From UBA1731 sp045595285 (GTDB lineage Bacteria > Verrucomicrobiota > Kiritimatiellia > RFP12 > UBA1067), in contig JAZOAC010000067.1 in assembly GCA_045595285.1 (NCBI GenBank), forward strand, positions 5,298-69,297: a stretch of DNA of 64,000 bases, written 5' to 3'. Within the stretch, counting starts at the first letter, position 1, and each line of letters begins with the position of its first letter. This document shows, in pieces, positions 1-7,463 of this stretch. The notes beneath the pieces are model-generated. The model did no database searches and was not told the origin of the DNA. It saw nothing but the letters and a program-made list of their open reading frames with translations. Both the position numbers and the translations under genes were made by a program.

Positions 1-474
1 ACGGGAACGTTTCTTCAGCGTCTCAACTATCTGTCGAAACGATATTTCGACCTGCCTACGGAAATGATGATGGAGATATGTATGCGCGCCGGAACCACTA
101 CGACATATTCATGGGGCGGTGAGATGAATACGGATTATATCGTCTGCAAGGCGAATAGCGGTGGCGGGAAAGTCGCGGTTGGGTCGCGTTTGCCTAATAC
201 AATAGGTCTTTACGATACATCAGGTAACGTTTGGGAAATCTGTTTGGACGATAATGACGGTGAAGGCGGTCGGGATGGTACGGATCCGTTTGTTCCTAAA
301 GTCCGTAAAGACGGGAATGTGTCGGCTGTGATTATACGCGGAGGTGGATCTTATGGGGATTCACACACAGACAACTGGCTATGGTTTACTCCTGATTGGA
401 AAGGTCTGTTAAGCCAGACTCCGTCGGCAACCGCGCCTTGGACCGGCTTCCGCGTGTTCCATATCGTGAAATGA
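1..474 (+). CDS. FGE-sulfatase (SUMF1)-like secreted protein, 3' part
   Basis: Reading frame 1 is open from the first base, so this is the C-terminal part of a gene that begins outside the window. FDLPTEMMMEICMRAGT matches the DLPTEAxWEYAxRAGT signature of the formylglycine-generating-enzyme / C-type-lectin fold, followed by NTIGLYDTSGNVWEICLD (family: GLYDMxGNVWEW) and a terminal RGGGSY...GFRVF. The paired cysteines that true sulfatase-activating enzymes carry just before the final GFR motif are absent, so catalytic FGE activity is unlikely. A binding or surface role is inferred. The protein resembles the C-terminal half of the FGE-like protein at 35424-36887, and both genes lie next to a small secreted protein. 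Confidence 0.85.
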   Translation, partial: TGTFLQRLNYLSKRYFDLPTEMMMEICMRAGTTTTYSWGGEMNTDYIVCKANSGGGKVAVGSRLPNTIGLYDTSGNVWEICLDDNDGEGGRDGTDPFVPKVRKDGNVSAVIIRGGGSYGDSHTDNWLWFTPDWKGLLSQTPSATAPWTGFRVFHIVK

Positions 475-497
475 TGTTTTCTGGCGGGGGTGTTCCC

Positions 498-1184
498 ATG
501 AATAAAAAATACGGATTTGCTGGTGTCGCATTTCTCGCTTGCGTGTATTCCCTTCATGCGGCGGTGGGTGACGTGATGGCGGAGACGGAGACGGCGGCGG
601 CATTTGACGTGTGGACGTCGTCGGATGCGACTTATGCGGCCACGACGGCGGATGAACTGTCGGCATTGCAGGTATCCTACTTTGCGGAAGAGACCGTCAC
701 AGCGACAGCGTGGGACGGTGCCACGACAATGCTTGTCGATGTCGCCGATTCATCAGGTTCGGTTGCGTTTCCCGCCGATAAAGGCGGTGTCTGGACGCTT
801 GTCAACTCTGCTCAGGGCACGGCCCGCATCGGCGTTCCGTGGTCCGTGTTCCAGGATGGCGGCGATCTTGCGCAAAGCGGAGACTCGTCGGCGTTTGGAG
901 TGGATTCCGTGCAAGAGGGGCCGAACCGCAAAACGCGCAGAGCGGATGCCCTTCCTGTTGCATATTCGGGTGACAACTGGGGCGGCGATGCGTCAAAGAC
1001 GGCTTCTCTGACTGTCTTGTCTCCGGACGCGGAGGAGACGACAAGGTCTTTCGCCGGGACGGGGACGGAGAGTTTCGGCTTCGACAAGTTGGGACGCTGG
1101 AAGTTCTCGCTCCAGATGGAGGATGGTTCCGTGAAGGAAGCGTCGGTTCTGGTCCTGGGCGGATTGGTGGTAAAGTTCCGGTAG
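498..1184 (+). CDS. small secreted protein of unknown function
   Basis: 228 aa. The ATG at 498 is chosen because it opens a clear signal peptide (MNKKYGFAGVAFLACVYSLH, cleavage near AAVG); the frame extends further upstream but overlaps the FGE-like gene without sense. The mature part is rich in Ala, Thr, Ser and Asp and looks beta-structured, with no motif I recognise. It ends LGGLVVKFR directly before the stop, an ending shared in style with the proteins at 34665, 50169 and 59779. The gene follows the FGE-like gene by 23 nt, and the same gene pair occurs in reverse order at 34665-36887, which suggests the two products are partners. Function unknown. Confidence 0.7.
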   Translation: MNKKYGFAGVAFLACVYSLHAAVGDVMAETETAAAFDVWTSSDATYAATTADELSALQVSYFAEETVTATAWDGATTMLVDVADSSGSVAFPADKGGVWTLVNSAQGTARIGVPWSVFQDGGDLAQSGDSSAFGVDSVQEGPNRKTRRADALPVAYSGDNWGGDASKTASLTVLSPDAEETTRSFAGTGTESFGFDKLGRWKFSLQMEDGSVKEASVLVLGGLVVKFR

Positions 1185-1195
1185 AATAGACGAAT

Positions 1196-3499
1196 ATGAA
1201 ATTGTCGGTGTTTTTTGTCTGCTGCTGCGCCGTGCTGCAGCAGACTGCGCGTGGCGCAGTGTCTTCATCAGCGTCGGATCCTCTCGTGAGGTTCCATTTG
1301 GAGAACGAAGGGCGTACGGTCCGCCGTCTGCCGGTGGGAGTGTTGCCGGAGAACGTTTTCTGGTGGTTTACGACGCGCGACTTCTCTGACGGAATGAAAA
1401 CGTTCAACCGCCTGATGGACGAAGGCCTCGCCGGGAGCACCTACAATTGTGTGACGCTAAGCCTGCGGTGCAATCCGGAATTCGGAGACAGGGAGGTGCG
1501 GTCTGCCGCCAGGGACTTTTTTGGAAAGACCCGTGCCGCCGGGGTGAAGGCGTACATGGATACCGATCCCCGCATCGCCCGGCGTGAATTCCTTTCCCGC
1601 TGGCCAAAGGAGATGCAAGGCGTTGCGGCTGTCGTCATGGCGACGCCCACGAACGGCTGCGCCTCCTTTGTGCACGAGTTCAAGGATGCGGAAGACCACA
1701 TGACCTCCGGCACCGCCGTTTCCTACCGTCCCCTCGCCGCCCGTGCACAAGTTGCGTTCGCGGTGAAGCGGAAACCGGACGGAACGCCCGATCTTTCGCG
1801 GCGGCGTCCTATTGGCGTCCGGGCGGATGTGTCCATGAAGGAATGGCATGTGCCGACGGAAGACGGCGCCGGGCGGATGGAGCGGTCCTCGGCGACTGTC
1901 AGCGGGACGGTGTCGGGCATTGACTGCGACGAGATGCTGATAGCTGTTCTTGTCGCCGATTATCACTGCATAGATGTGTTTTCGCCTCATCTGATTCCCT
2001 TCGCGCGGGAACTGATGGCGCGGTGCAAGGAACTTGGCGCGGATGGCGCCATGCATGATGAATGGGGTTTCATGCCGGACTATCTGCCGGATCTGCGCAC
2101 CTTCTGGTGGTCGCCGAACATGGCTGAGGCATACCGCAAGGCCAGTGGACGCAACCTGATGGACGACTTTCCGCTGATGGCCTTGGGGGCAAAGGGGGAT
2201 CCTGAGCGTTCTGCCTCTATTGGTGCATTCATGAAACTCATCCTCGACCGGAATGTCGAGATCGAGCGTGACTTCTACGATACGGACAAACGGCTTTTCG
2301 GGAAGGATGTGTATGTAGTGAAGCATCCCACCTGGCATTGCTGGATATGTCCGCAGGAATATTTCCACAATGGGCTGAACTGGTGGCAGGCGAAGCGCGA
2401 CTGGGCGCAGGGCGACGAAGTGACTGCGTTTTATGTGCTGACGGCCCTTTCGAAGAAGTGGGACAGCCCCGTGTGGCTCAACGAAGGCTATTCGGCCACG
2501 CCGGAGAGAAACACGTTCCGGGTTTGGACGTACGCCATGTGCGGAGGCCGGCAGGTGTATCATTGCCTGTACAGCGGCGATCCTAAAGAGATGGAGAAAT
2601 ACGTAAAGATGCCGTGGGAGGAATCGCGTGTGCGGCTGTCGACGGACCTGCTTGCGCCGGATTGCGTGACGGCCCAGTCTCGCGTGCGTCTGCCGAGCCT
2701 TGTTTCCCGTGCTCCGGTGGATTCACCGATCGTTTTCGTCTTTGGACACGAGAAACTGGTGGACTGGAGCGGAGACGGGTGGAACGACCATGGCAAGGCG
2801 CAGATATGCGATCTTCTTGCCGATGGTTGGTGGGTGGATGCCTATCCGGCGAGCGAGTTCCGCATAGGGACATTCTCGCTTGACGGAGACGGCTATCTCC
2901 GTGTCGGGCGGCAGAGATATCATGCCGTCATGCTCCATCAGTTGAGCGACGGCGAGAGAGCTGCCTTTGATTCGGTCGTGAAGGGACGGACGCTCAAAAC
3001 CCGTGTTTTCGGAAGTGACGACATCGATGCGGCCAAAAGCCATCTGGCATGTTCCGGCGCCGTGCGCCAACCGTGTGCGAAAGGGAAGACAAGGGCTGGC
3101 GCCGTATATCCCGAACCGGACGGAACGCTTCGGCTGATAGACGGAACGGCAGTCCGCATACGTGCGAGCTGGGAATGTCCGAGAGGGTTGCCGATAGCGG
3201 AACAGATCGTGTCCGGCGGTGTGAAGGTGTTGGTTGCGGCTGAGGGCGTTGCCGCCGTACGCTGCGAGAATGGAGAGGTTGCAGCCTTGGCGTGCGGTGC
3301 ACTCTCCCGCATCGAAGGTCCCGGGATCTCTCTTTCGCTCGAAAAACCGGAGGATGTGGCGCTCGTCAAGATCGGCGGCGTTTGGCGCGGCGTGTGGCAG
3401 ACGGCGGATGCCGCCGCACCGTTGCCGAAGCCGCTTGAGGCTGTTACGCCGCATTGGATACGGCTTCTCATGCCTCATCAGGCATCACCAAGCAGATAG
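1196..3499 (+). CDS. putative secreted glycoside hydrolase, GH42-like layout
   Basis: 767 aa with an N-terminal signal peptide (MKLSVFFVCCCAVLQQTARG). Residues about 40-450 look like a TIM barrel with candidate acidic catalytic residues: HDEWGF near residue 295 and WLNEGY near 430. Residues about 500-620 (SPIVFVFGHEKL, then WWVDAYPASEF and a mention of LSDGERAAF) resemble the Rossmann-like second domain found after the barrel in GH42-type enzymes. A beta domain closes the protein. The gene starts 11 nt after the preceding gene and is followed after 9 nt by a GH78 rhamnosidase, so a role in degrading a rhamnose-containing polysaccharide is inferred. The family is not assigned. Confidence 0.6.
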   Translation: MKLSVFFVCCCAVLQQTARGAVSSSASDPLVRFHLENEGRTVRRLPVGVLPENVFWWFTTRDFSDGMKTFNRLMDEGLAGSTYNCVTLSLRCNPEFGDREVRSAARDFFGKTRAAGVKAYMDTDPRIARREFLSRWPKEMQGVAAVVMATPTNGCASFVHEFKDAEDHMTSGTAVSYRPLAARAQVAFAVKRKPDGTPDLSRRRPIGVRADVSMKEWHVPTEDGAGRMERSSATVSGTVSGIDCDEMLIAVLVADYHCIDVFSPHLIPFARELMARCKELGADGAMHDEWGFMPDYLPDLRTFWWSPNMAEAYRKASGRNLMDDFPLMALGAKGDPERSASIGAFMKLILDRNVEIERDFYDTDKRLFGKDVYVVKHPTWHCWICPQEYFHNGLNWWQAKRDWAQGDEVTAFYVLTALSKKWDSPVWLNEGYSATPERNTFRVWTYAMCGGRQVYHCLYSGDPKEMEKYVKMPWEESRVRLSTDLLAPDCVTAQSRVRLPSLVSRAPVDSPIVFVFGHEKLVDWSGDGWNDHGKAQICDLLADGWWVDAYPASEFRIGTFSLDGDGYLRVGRQRYHAVMLHQLSDGERAAFDSVVKGRTLKTRVFGSDDIDAAKSHLACSGAVRQPCAKGKTRAGAVYPEPDGTLRLIDGTAVRIRASWECPRGLPIAEQIVSGGVKVLVAAEGVAAVRCENGEVAALACGALSRIEGPGISLSLEKPEDVALVKIGGVWRGVWQTADAAAPLPKPLEAVTPHWIRLLMPHQASPSR

Positions 3500-3508
3500 G
3501 ATATCGTC

Positions 3509-5269
3509 ATGGACATATGCCGTACAGCAAGCGCAGTCTTTTCGTATGCGTTGGGATCATTCCTCTTTGTCTGCGCAGCCGCACAGGAGGATGCTGTCGA
3601 TCCGAGAACGCGCACATACGTCTATCCCAAGCGGATTGTATGGTGCACGTCCTCCGAGAAGCATGAGGACGGATGGGAGGCGCGCAGATGTGTTGAAAAA
3701 CCGGAGCTGCTTCTCGACCGGAAATTCGGTCAGGTCTGCGAGGGCCGGTTCGGAACGCAGAACGGATGCAAGATGGTGAATCGGGGCGAGACGCCCGGCG
3801 TCATACTTGATTTCGGCCGCGAGCTTCATGGCGGAATCCAGCTGGGAATGAGTCCGGGAGGGACCGCCGGTGCGCGGCTCCGTCTGCGTTTCGGCGAATC
3901 CGTATCGGAAACGATGAGCACGATAGGCGACGGGAAATACGCGACAAACGATCATGCGATGCGGGATTTCGAACTGTCCGTGCCGCGTTTCGGGTCTATT
4001 GAGGTCGGGAACACGGGGTTTCGGTTTCTACGCATCGATTTCGTGTCCGGCGGCGAGGCGGGATTCGAGTTTGTCAGGGCGGTCTCCCTGATGCGTCCGA
4101 TGAAGCGGACAGGATATTTCCGTTCATCCGATGAACGGCTCAACCGTGTGTTCGAGACTGCGGTGAGAACCGTGCATCTGTGCTGCCAGGATTATCTCTG
4201 GGATGGTATAAAGCGCGATCGTCTCGTATGGATGGGGGACATGCATCCCGAGACGATGGCGATACTGAACGTGTTCGGCGCGGCTGACATCATTCCAAAG
4301 TCGCTCGACTACATGGCGGCCACTTCCGTTCCAGGCCGCTGGATGCACGGCATGCCTACGTACACGCTTTGGTGGATACGGAACGTTGCGGAATGGTACA
4401 GGTACACGGGAGATGCCGATTATGTGCGCCGCCATTCGGCATATCTTGAAAAGACGTTCGACCACGTCCTTTCCGGCATGAAGGACGGCAAATGGTTTGC
4501 GGGAAGCTTTCTGGACTGGCCAACTCTCCGCAATCCCGTTGCGTGCGAGGCTGGTACGCAGGGTCTGGCCCTCATGTCGGCACGGGACGCGTTTTTTCTG
4601 GCTGAAGCCGCAGACCTTCCGGGATTGGCGGAAAAGGCCCGCAGAATGGAGACAGAACTTTCGAAACTGAAACCCGATCCGAACGGTGCAAAGTCCGCCG
4701 CGGCGATGCTCGCGTTGTCCGGCTTGCGTAATCCCAAGGAGATGTTCGCCGGTGTTCTCGGTGCGAACGGACACAAGGACGTTTCGACGTTCTACGGTTA
4801 TTACATGATAGAGGGCATGAGCGCTGCCGGCGAGGACCAGAGAGCTCTCGATACCGTACGCGACTACTGGGGTGGGATGCTGGACATGGGGGCGACGAGT
4901 TTCTGGGAGGATTTCAACCTTGCATGGACGAACAATGCGTTCCGCATCGACGAGATGCCTGTTGCCGGGAAAAAGGATGTGCACGGCGATTTCGGCCAGT
5001 TCTGCTATCCCGGATTCCGCCATTCGCTCTGTCACGGCTGGGCGGGCGCTCCTGCTTCATGGTGCATAAACCATGTGCTGGGAATCCGGCCCGTCGGAGT
5101 CGGGTGCAAGACGGTTGAAGTGAAGCCGTTCCTCGGAGATCTTTCGTGGGCGGAAGGGGCGATGGCGCTTCCTGACGGCCGCGCCGTGAAGGTTCGGGTG
5201 GAGAAGCTACCCGACGGAACATTGAAGACCGATGTCGATGCGCCTGACGGCATAAGAATCGTCCGGTAG
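3509..5269 (+). CDS. GH78-type alpha-L-rhamnosidase, secreted
   Basis: 586 aa. The signal peptide (MDICRTASAVFSYALGSFLF, then VCAAAQ) supports the ATG at 3509. The central part carries the GH78 signature DGIKRDRLVWMGDMHPE at about residues 230-247, which includes the acidic residues used for catalysis in this family, followed by an (alpha/alpha)6 barrel with HGMPTYTLWWI and WxDWPT segments. The C-terminal beta domain (HGWAGAPASW, GVGCKTVEVKP) is typical of rhamnosidases. The protein is shorter than most GH78 enzymes because it has few accessory N-terminal domains. It should cleave terminal alpha-L-rhamnose from polysaccharides outside the cytoplasm. Rhamnulokinase is encoded at 32908-34359, so the sugar can be used. 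Confidence 0.88.
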   Translation: MDICRTASAVFSYALGSFLFVCAAAQEDAVDPRTRTYVYPKRIVWCTSSEKHEDGWEARRCVEKPELLLDRKFGQVCEGRFGTQNGCKMVNRGETPGVILDFGRELHGGIQLGMSPGGTAGARLRLRFGESVSETMSTIGDGKYATNDHAMRDFELSVPRFGSIEVGNTGFRFLRIDFVSGGEAGFEFVRAVSLMRPMKRTGYFRSSDERLNRVFETAVRTVHLCCQDYLWDGIKRDRLVWMGDMHPETMAILNVFGAADIIPKSLDYMAATSVPGRWMHGMPTYTLWWIRNVAEWYRYTGDADYVRRHSAYLEKTFDHVLSGMKDGKWFAGSFLDWPTLRNPVACEAGTQGLALMSARDAFFLAEAADLPGLAEKARRMETELSKLKPDPNGAKSAAAMLALSGLRNPKEMFAGVLGANGHKDVSTFYGYYMIEGMSAAGEDQRALDTVRDYWGGMLDMGATSFWEDFNLAWTNNAFRIDEMPVAGKKDVHGDFGQFCYPGFRHSLCHGWAGAPASWCINHVLGIRPVGVGCKTVEVKPFLGDLSWAEGAMALPDGRAVKVRVEKLPDGTLKTDVDAPDGIRIVR

Positions 5270-5490
5270 CGTCTTCAGCACCTTTTGGCGCCCCCTGGCC
5301 AGAAGCACGTCCCTGTCCGTCAACCTTGTCGAAAGTCTCCACGACAATCGACGGCGGAGTTCCCTCATACGCCTCAAGATCTTTCGCGGTGGTCTCGCCG
5401 TATCGAGAAATCTGGTGGAAATCTAGGGTTGAACTTCAAGAAGAATGCCAATTTAGTGGCGATATAGCGTGATTTTTGAGATAGTTTGAT

Positions 5491-5605
5491 TTGGGGATAG
5501 TGGAACTTCAGGGGAACTTCAGGGGAAATCCGGGGTGACACCCCAAGAAGAGTAAAAATTTGATTATGGCATCGTGCTGTTTTTGCGGATAGTTTGATTT
5601 TGGCG
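5491..5605 (+). repeat. dispersed repeat copy A (divergent)
   Basis: GGGGTGACACCCCAAGAAGAG followed by an AT-rich tract ending in ATAGTTTGATTTTGG. It resembles copies at 10251-10330, 10793-10870 and 12453-12518: a short G/C hairpin, then AAGAG, then an AT-rich tail. This copy is the most divergent of the four. Confidence 0.4.
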
Positions 5606-5752
5606 TTTTCTGCGGTTTCGGGTTGGGGTTGCGGGCAACGGGGACGTTGCCCCTCCTAGGTGAGGTTTGGGGAAATATGCGGGTTGGGCATTGTTGATGT
5701 CTGCAGGAACTGCAGTTTTGCCGCTGGCCGGATTCGTATTTTTGTTGGCCAT
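5564..5752 (-). CDS. possible small proline/asparagine-rich protein
   Basis: 62 aa beginning MANKNTNPASGK and rich in Pro, Asn, Thr and Arg. The support is a near-ideal Shine-Dalgarno (AAGGAG, six bases before ATG) in the sequence AAAAAGGAGCCACATATG; the recombinase gene at 9777 has the same AAAAAGGAGCCA leader. A terminator hairpin lies about 64-70 nt upstream on the same strand. No homology is recognised. It may be a real short peptide or a leftover 5' end of a lost gene. Confidence 0.35.
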   Translation of the reverse strand: MANKNTNPASGKTAVPADINNAQPAYFPKPHLGGATSPLPATPTRNRRKRQNQTIRKNSTMP

Positions 5753-5815
5753 ATGTGGCTCCTTTTTGTGTTGTTGTCAAGCGCACGCGGCACCCGCCGC
5801 AGACGAAATCGCGAT

Positions 5816-5846
5816 AAAAAAAGAGCCGCCCCGGTAGGAGTGGCTC
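5816..5846 (-). terminator. rho-independent terminator or attenuator, minus strand
   Basis: On the minus strand GAGCCAC pairs with GCGGCTC (one G-T pair) across a 10-nt loop and is followed by seven T residues. It would stop minus-strand transcription just before the strong ribosome-binding site of the 62-aa reading frame at 5752. No minus-strand gene is apparent upstream, so it may act as an attenuator or mark a small RNA. Confidence 0.6.
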
Positions 5847-5940
5847 ATGGATGGATCAAGTAAATCAAGTTGAAAAGGTAGTTCTCAATGCTCAGATTTG
5901 TGCCGTCTTTTTTCATTGAGCAGCCGTCAATTTGAAAATG

Positions 5941-5949
5941 TGATATAAT
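5941..5949 (+). promoter_or_regulatory. extended -10 promoter element
   Basis: TGA-TATAAT 27 bases upstream of the ATG at 5976. No good -35 box is visible, which fits an extended -10 promoter. It matches the TGN-TATAAT pattern seen before many genes in this window. Confidence 0.6.
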
Positions 5950-5975
5950 TTGCGGTATTGAAGGAAAACAAAAAG

Positions 5976-6191
5976 ATGAAGATCGATATAGAGCGAGGAC
6001 TTGCAAACAAGGTATATCGTGCCTTGTCGGCTTTTATGCCTCAAAAACATGTGCGTCATACGCCGTTGACGCTTCAGGAATTGGCTTGCAAATACGGACG
6101 TGGCAATGTCAAGTTTCAGATGGGGCTTGTAATGTCGGACACGGAATACGAAAAACAAAAGGAGCGGGTTCTCGCCTATGACTTCATCTGA
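5976..6191 (+). CDS. small hypothetical protein, first gene of a two-gene module
   Basis: 71 aa (MKIDIERGLANKVYRALSAF...). The ATG at 5976 is preferred over the in-frame TTG at 5958 because AAGGA lies ten bases upstream and the -10 box at 5944 leaves a sensible leader. The protein is basic at the start, with TPLTLQELACKYGRGN in the middle, and ends KERVLAYDFI. No motif is recognised; I see no proven helix-turn-helix. Its stop codon overlaps the start of the next frame (ATG at 6178) by 14 bases, so the two products are probably translationally coupled. Confidence 0.6.
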   Translation: MKIDIERGLANKVYRALSAFMPQKHVRHTPLTLQELACKYGRGNVKFQMGLVMSDTEYEKQKERVLAYDFI

Positions 6192-6747
6192 TGGTGAGCT
6201 TCTCGATTTGTTGGACAAGACAGAGGGCAATCTCAAGTGAATTGAGATTCTGAACAAGTCGTTTGTCTGTTTGTCCTTGAATGAATGGCGATATGCAACG
6301 CGCCATATCGTGCAATATATGGTGTCTGGAGTTCAAGAAGAGAAATATAAAGCTCTTGGGCATCTAAAACGCGCATATTTCGATTCGTGCGACATTCTGT
6401 TGGATTGCATGCTGAATCGCATAAGTTTTCTCGATGACGAAATCCGCGGTTTCGCAAATGTTGTCGCGCCTATCGTTCCCGATTTCGACAAGTCGCGCAT
6501 TGCTATTCATGCTGCGAAACAGGCGCATTTTTCCGCACAGTCGATTCCGGGGGACGAACGAGAAAAAGCGTATGATTTGCTTTGCGGGCATTGTGCGGAA
6601 TTGGAGAAATACCTCTCCAACATGGATGCCACTAAAGACATTTGGCAAGCGGATATCAGAAAGCAGATGCGTCGAGACAGGCTTCCGGTGATTTGGACTG
6701 TCATCGGAATCGCAGTTTCGATAATTCTTGCAATGATATTCGGTTGA
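6178..6747 (+). pseudogene. membrane-anchored hypothetical protein with an in-frame TGA
   Basis: From the ATG at 6178 the frame reads MTSSDGELLDLLDKTEGNLK, meets TGA at 6238-6240, and continues in the same frame as IEILNKSFVCLSLNEWRYATRHIVQY... to 6747 with no further stop. The protein would be 189 residues: a soluble alpha-helical part and a C-terminal membrane helix (VIWTVIGIAVSIILAMIFG), a tail-anchored layout. A C-to-T change of CGA to TGA is the simplest explanation. Alternatively a shorter protein of 158 aa starts at the TTG at 6271. The overlap with the preceding gene supports the upstream start as ancestral. The function is unknown. Confidence 0.6.
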
Positions 6748-6768
6748 CGATTGGCGAGAGTGCGGTAG

Positions 6769-6870
6769 TCACAGTTTGAGCAGGTGCTTGCGGAGCGCGA
6801 TGGCAACCGCCTCGGATCTGTTTGCGGCACCAAGCTTTGAAAGTATTGCGTCGATGTGAACGCGCACACC
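6769..6870 (-). pseudogene. C-terminal fragment of a LuxR/NarL-type regulator
   Basis: The minus-strand frame encodes VRVHIDAILSKLGAANRSEA followed by VAIALRKHLLKL and a stop. This is the recognition helix and tail of a LuxR-type winged helix-turn-helix (family pattern: VRxHlxxIlxKLgvxnRteAvxxAl). The residues upstream in all three frames do not match the rest of a response regulator, so only about 33 codons remain. It is a gene remnant left in the accessory island. Confidence 0.65.
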
Positions 6871-7065
6871 GCCTGGTCCAGGACCAAGGCAGAGACAGGG
6901 CGAACGCTGCGAGGCGAGGTCATCCTCTCCGAGGAACAACTGGGAGACCCTACAAAAGGCAACGCGCAAGCTGCGCGTTGTACGGGTGGGGTTAAGATAA
7001 ATGGATGGGATAGGATTTCGTCCGTGCTATAATCTCGTTAATCTTCTCAGAAGCTGTAATCGAGT

Positions 7066-7092
7066 TGAGAATCAGTCCAAACCGTGTTCTCA
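7066..7092 (+). repeat. inverted repeat TGAGAA...TTCTCA, copy 1
   Basis: 27 bases: TGAGAATCAGTCCAAACC, then GTG, then TTCTCA. The copy at 10367-10393 differs only in the GTG/ATA segment, which makes its arms seven bases long. The upstream flank (ATTTCGTCC...GTAATC) is also shared, so a longer element was duplicated. Confidence 0.6.
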
Positions 7093-7308
7093 TTTTGGGC
7101 AACCGGTCGGACGCAAGAATGCGCCCACGTAGGACATTGGAGGTGGCGGCAGACTGCGGCATTCCGCCGCATCATCCACTCCACCCAAAGTCTCGAATCC
7201 CCCCAGCGCAGGAAGCATCTTGAAGAACAGCGCGACGGGACGAAAATATCGCCGACTAGTCAGCTTCTGCGGTATCTTCCGCAACCATGTGAAGACCGTG
7301 GGAGTGAT

Positions 7309-7378
7309 AAAGAAAGCGCATAGAAAGTGTAAAAGAAAGTAATAAAGAAAGTGCATAGAAAGTATAAAAGAAAGTAAT
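7309..7378 (+). repeat. 35-bp direct tandem repeat, two units
   Basis: Units at 7309-7343 and 7344-7378 start AAAGAAAGYGCATAGAAAGT and end AAGAAAGTAAT; they differ at two positions. A third partial unit (AAAGAAAT) follows. The array ends 23 bases before the -35 box of the regulator gene and is purine-rich on this strand. Confidence 0.8.
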
Positions 7379-7400
7379 AAAGAAATATCACCCGTTCGTC

Positions 7401-7429
7401 TTGATATTTTGTCCGGGATAGGCTATAAT
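7401..7429 (+). promoter_or_regulatory. sigma70-type promoter of the AlbA-type regulator
   Basis: TTGATA (7401-7406) and TATAAT (7424-7429) separated by exactly 17 bases. Transcription would begin near 7436, about 28 bases before the ATG at 7464. Confidence 0.75.
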
Positions 7430-7463
7430 ACAGGTGCCATTTTTGAAAGGTCTGTTTGATATT

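Larger units (their letters stand above)
5270..5957. other. intergenic stretch at the left edge of the accessory island
   Basis: No convincing large gene. The stretch holds a short repeated motif (GGGGAACTTCA twice near 5510-5525), a GGGGTGACACCCC hairpin near 5531-5543 that belongs to the dispersed repeat described below, a small minus-strand reading frame with a good ribosome-binding site (5564-5752) and a minus-strand terminator (5816-5846). Composition is more AT-rich and more irregular than the flanking hydrolase genes. Confidence 0.6.
6748..7463. other. intergenic stretch with gene fragments and repeats
   Basis: It contains a LuxR-type C-terminal fragment (minus strand, 6769-6870), a TGAGAA...TTCTCA inverted repeat (7066-7092) shared with 10367-10393, an AATGCGCCC...AGGACATT segment near 7117-7137 that matches 10677-10697 with a stop codon inside, a two-unit 35-bp tandem repeat (7309-7378) and the promoter of the following regulator gene. 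No intact gene is seen. Confidence 0.6.

Noticed and set aside
5275..5450. Minus-strand coding-like stretch (contains GTPPSIVVETFDKVDG)
   Set aside because: It runs into the antisense of the rhamnosidase gene, has a stop just upstream, no start codon with a ribosome-binding site and no recognised family.
6238..6240. TGA read as selenocysteine
   Set aside because: No selenocysteine insertion hairpin is evident right after it, the position is not a recognisable redox site, and CGA-to-TGA mutation is simpler.
7309..7378. CRISPR-like repeat array
   Set aside because: Two adjacent 35-bp units with no spacer between them and no cas genes; it is a plain tandem repeat.
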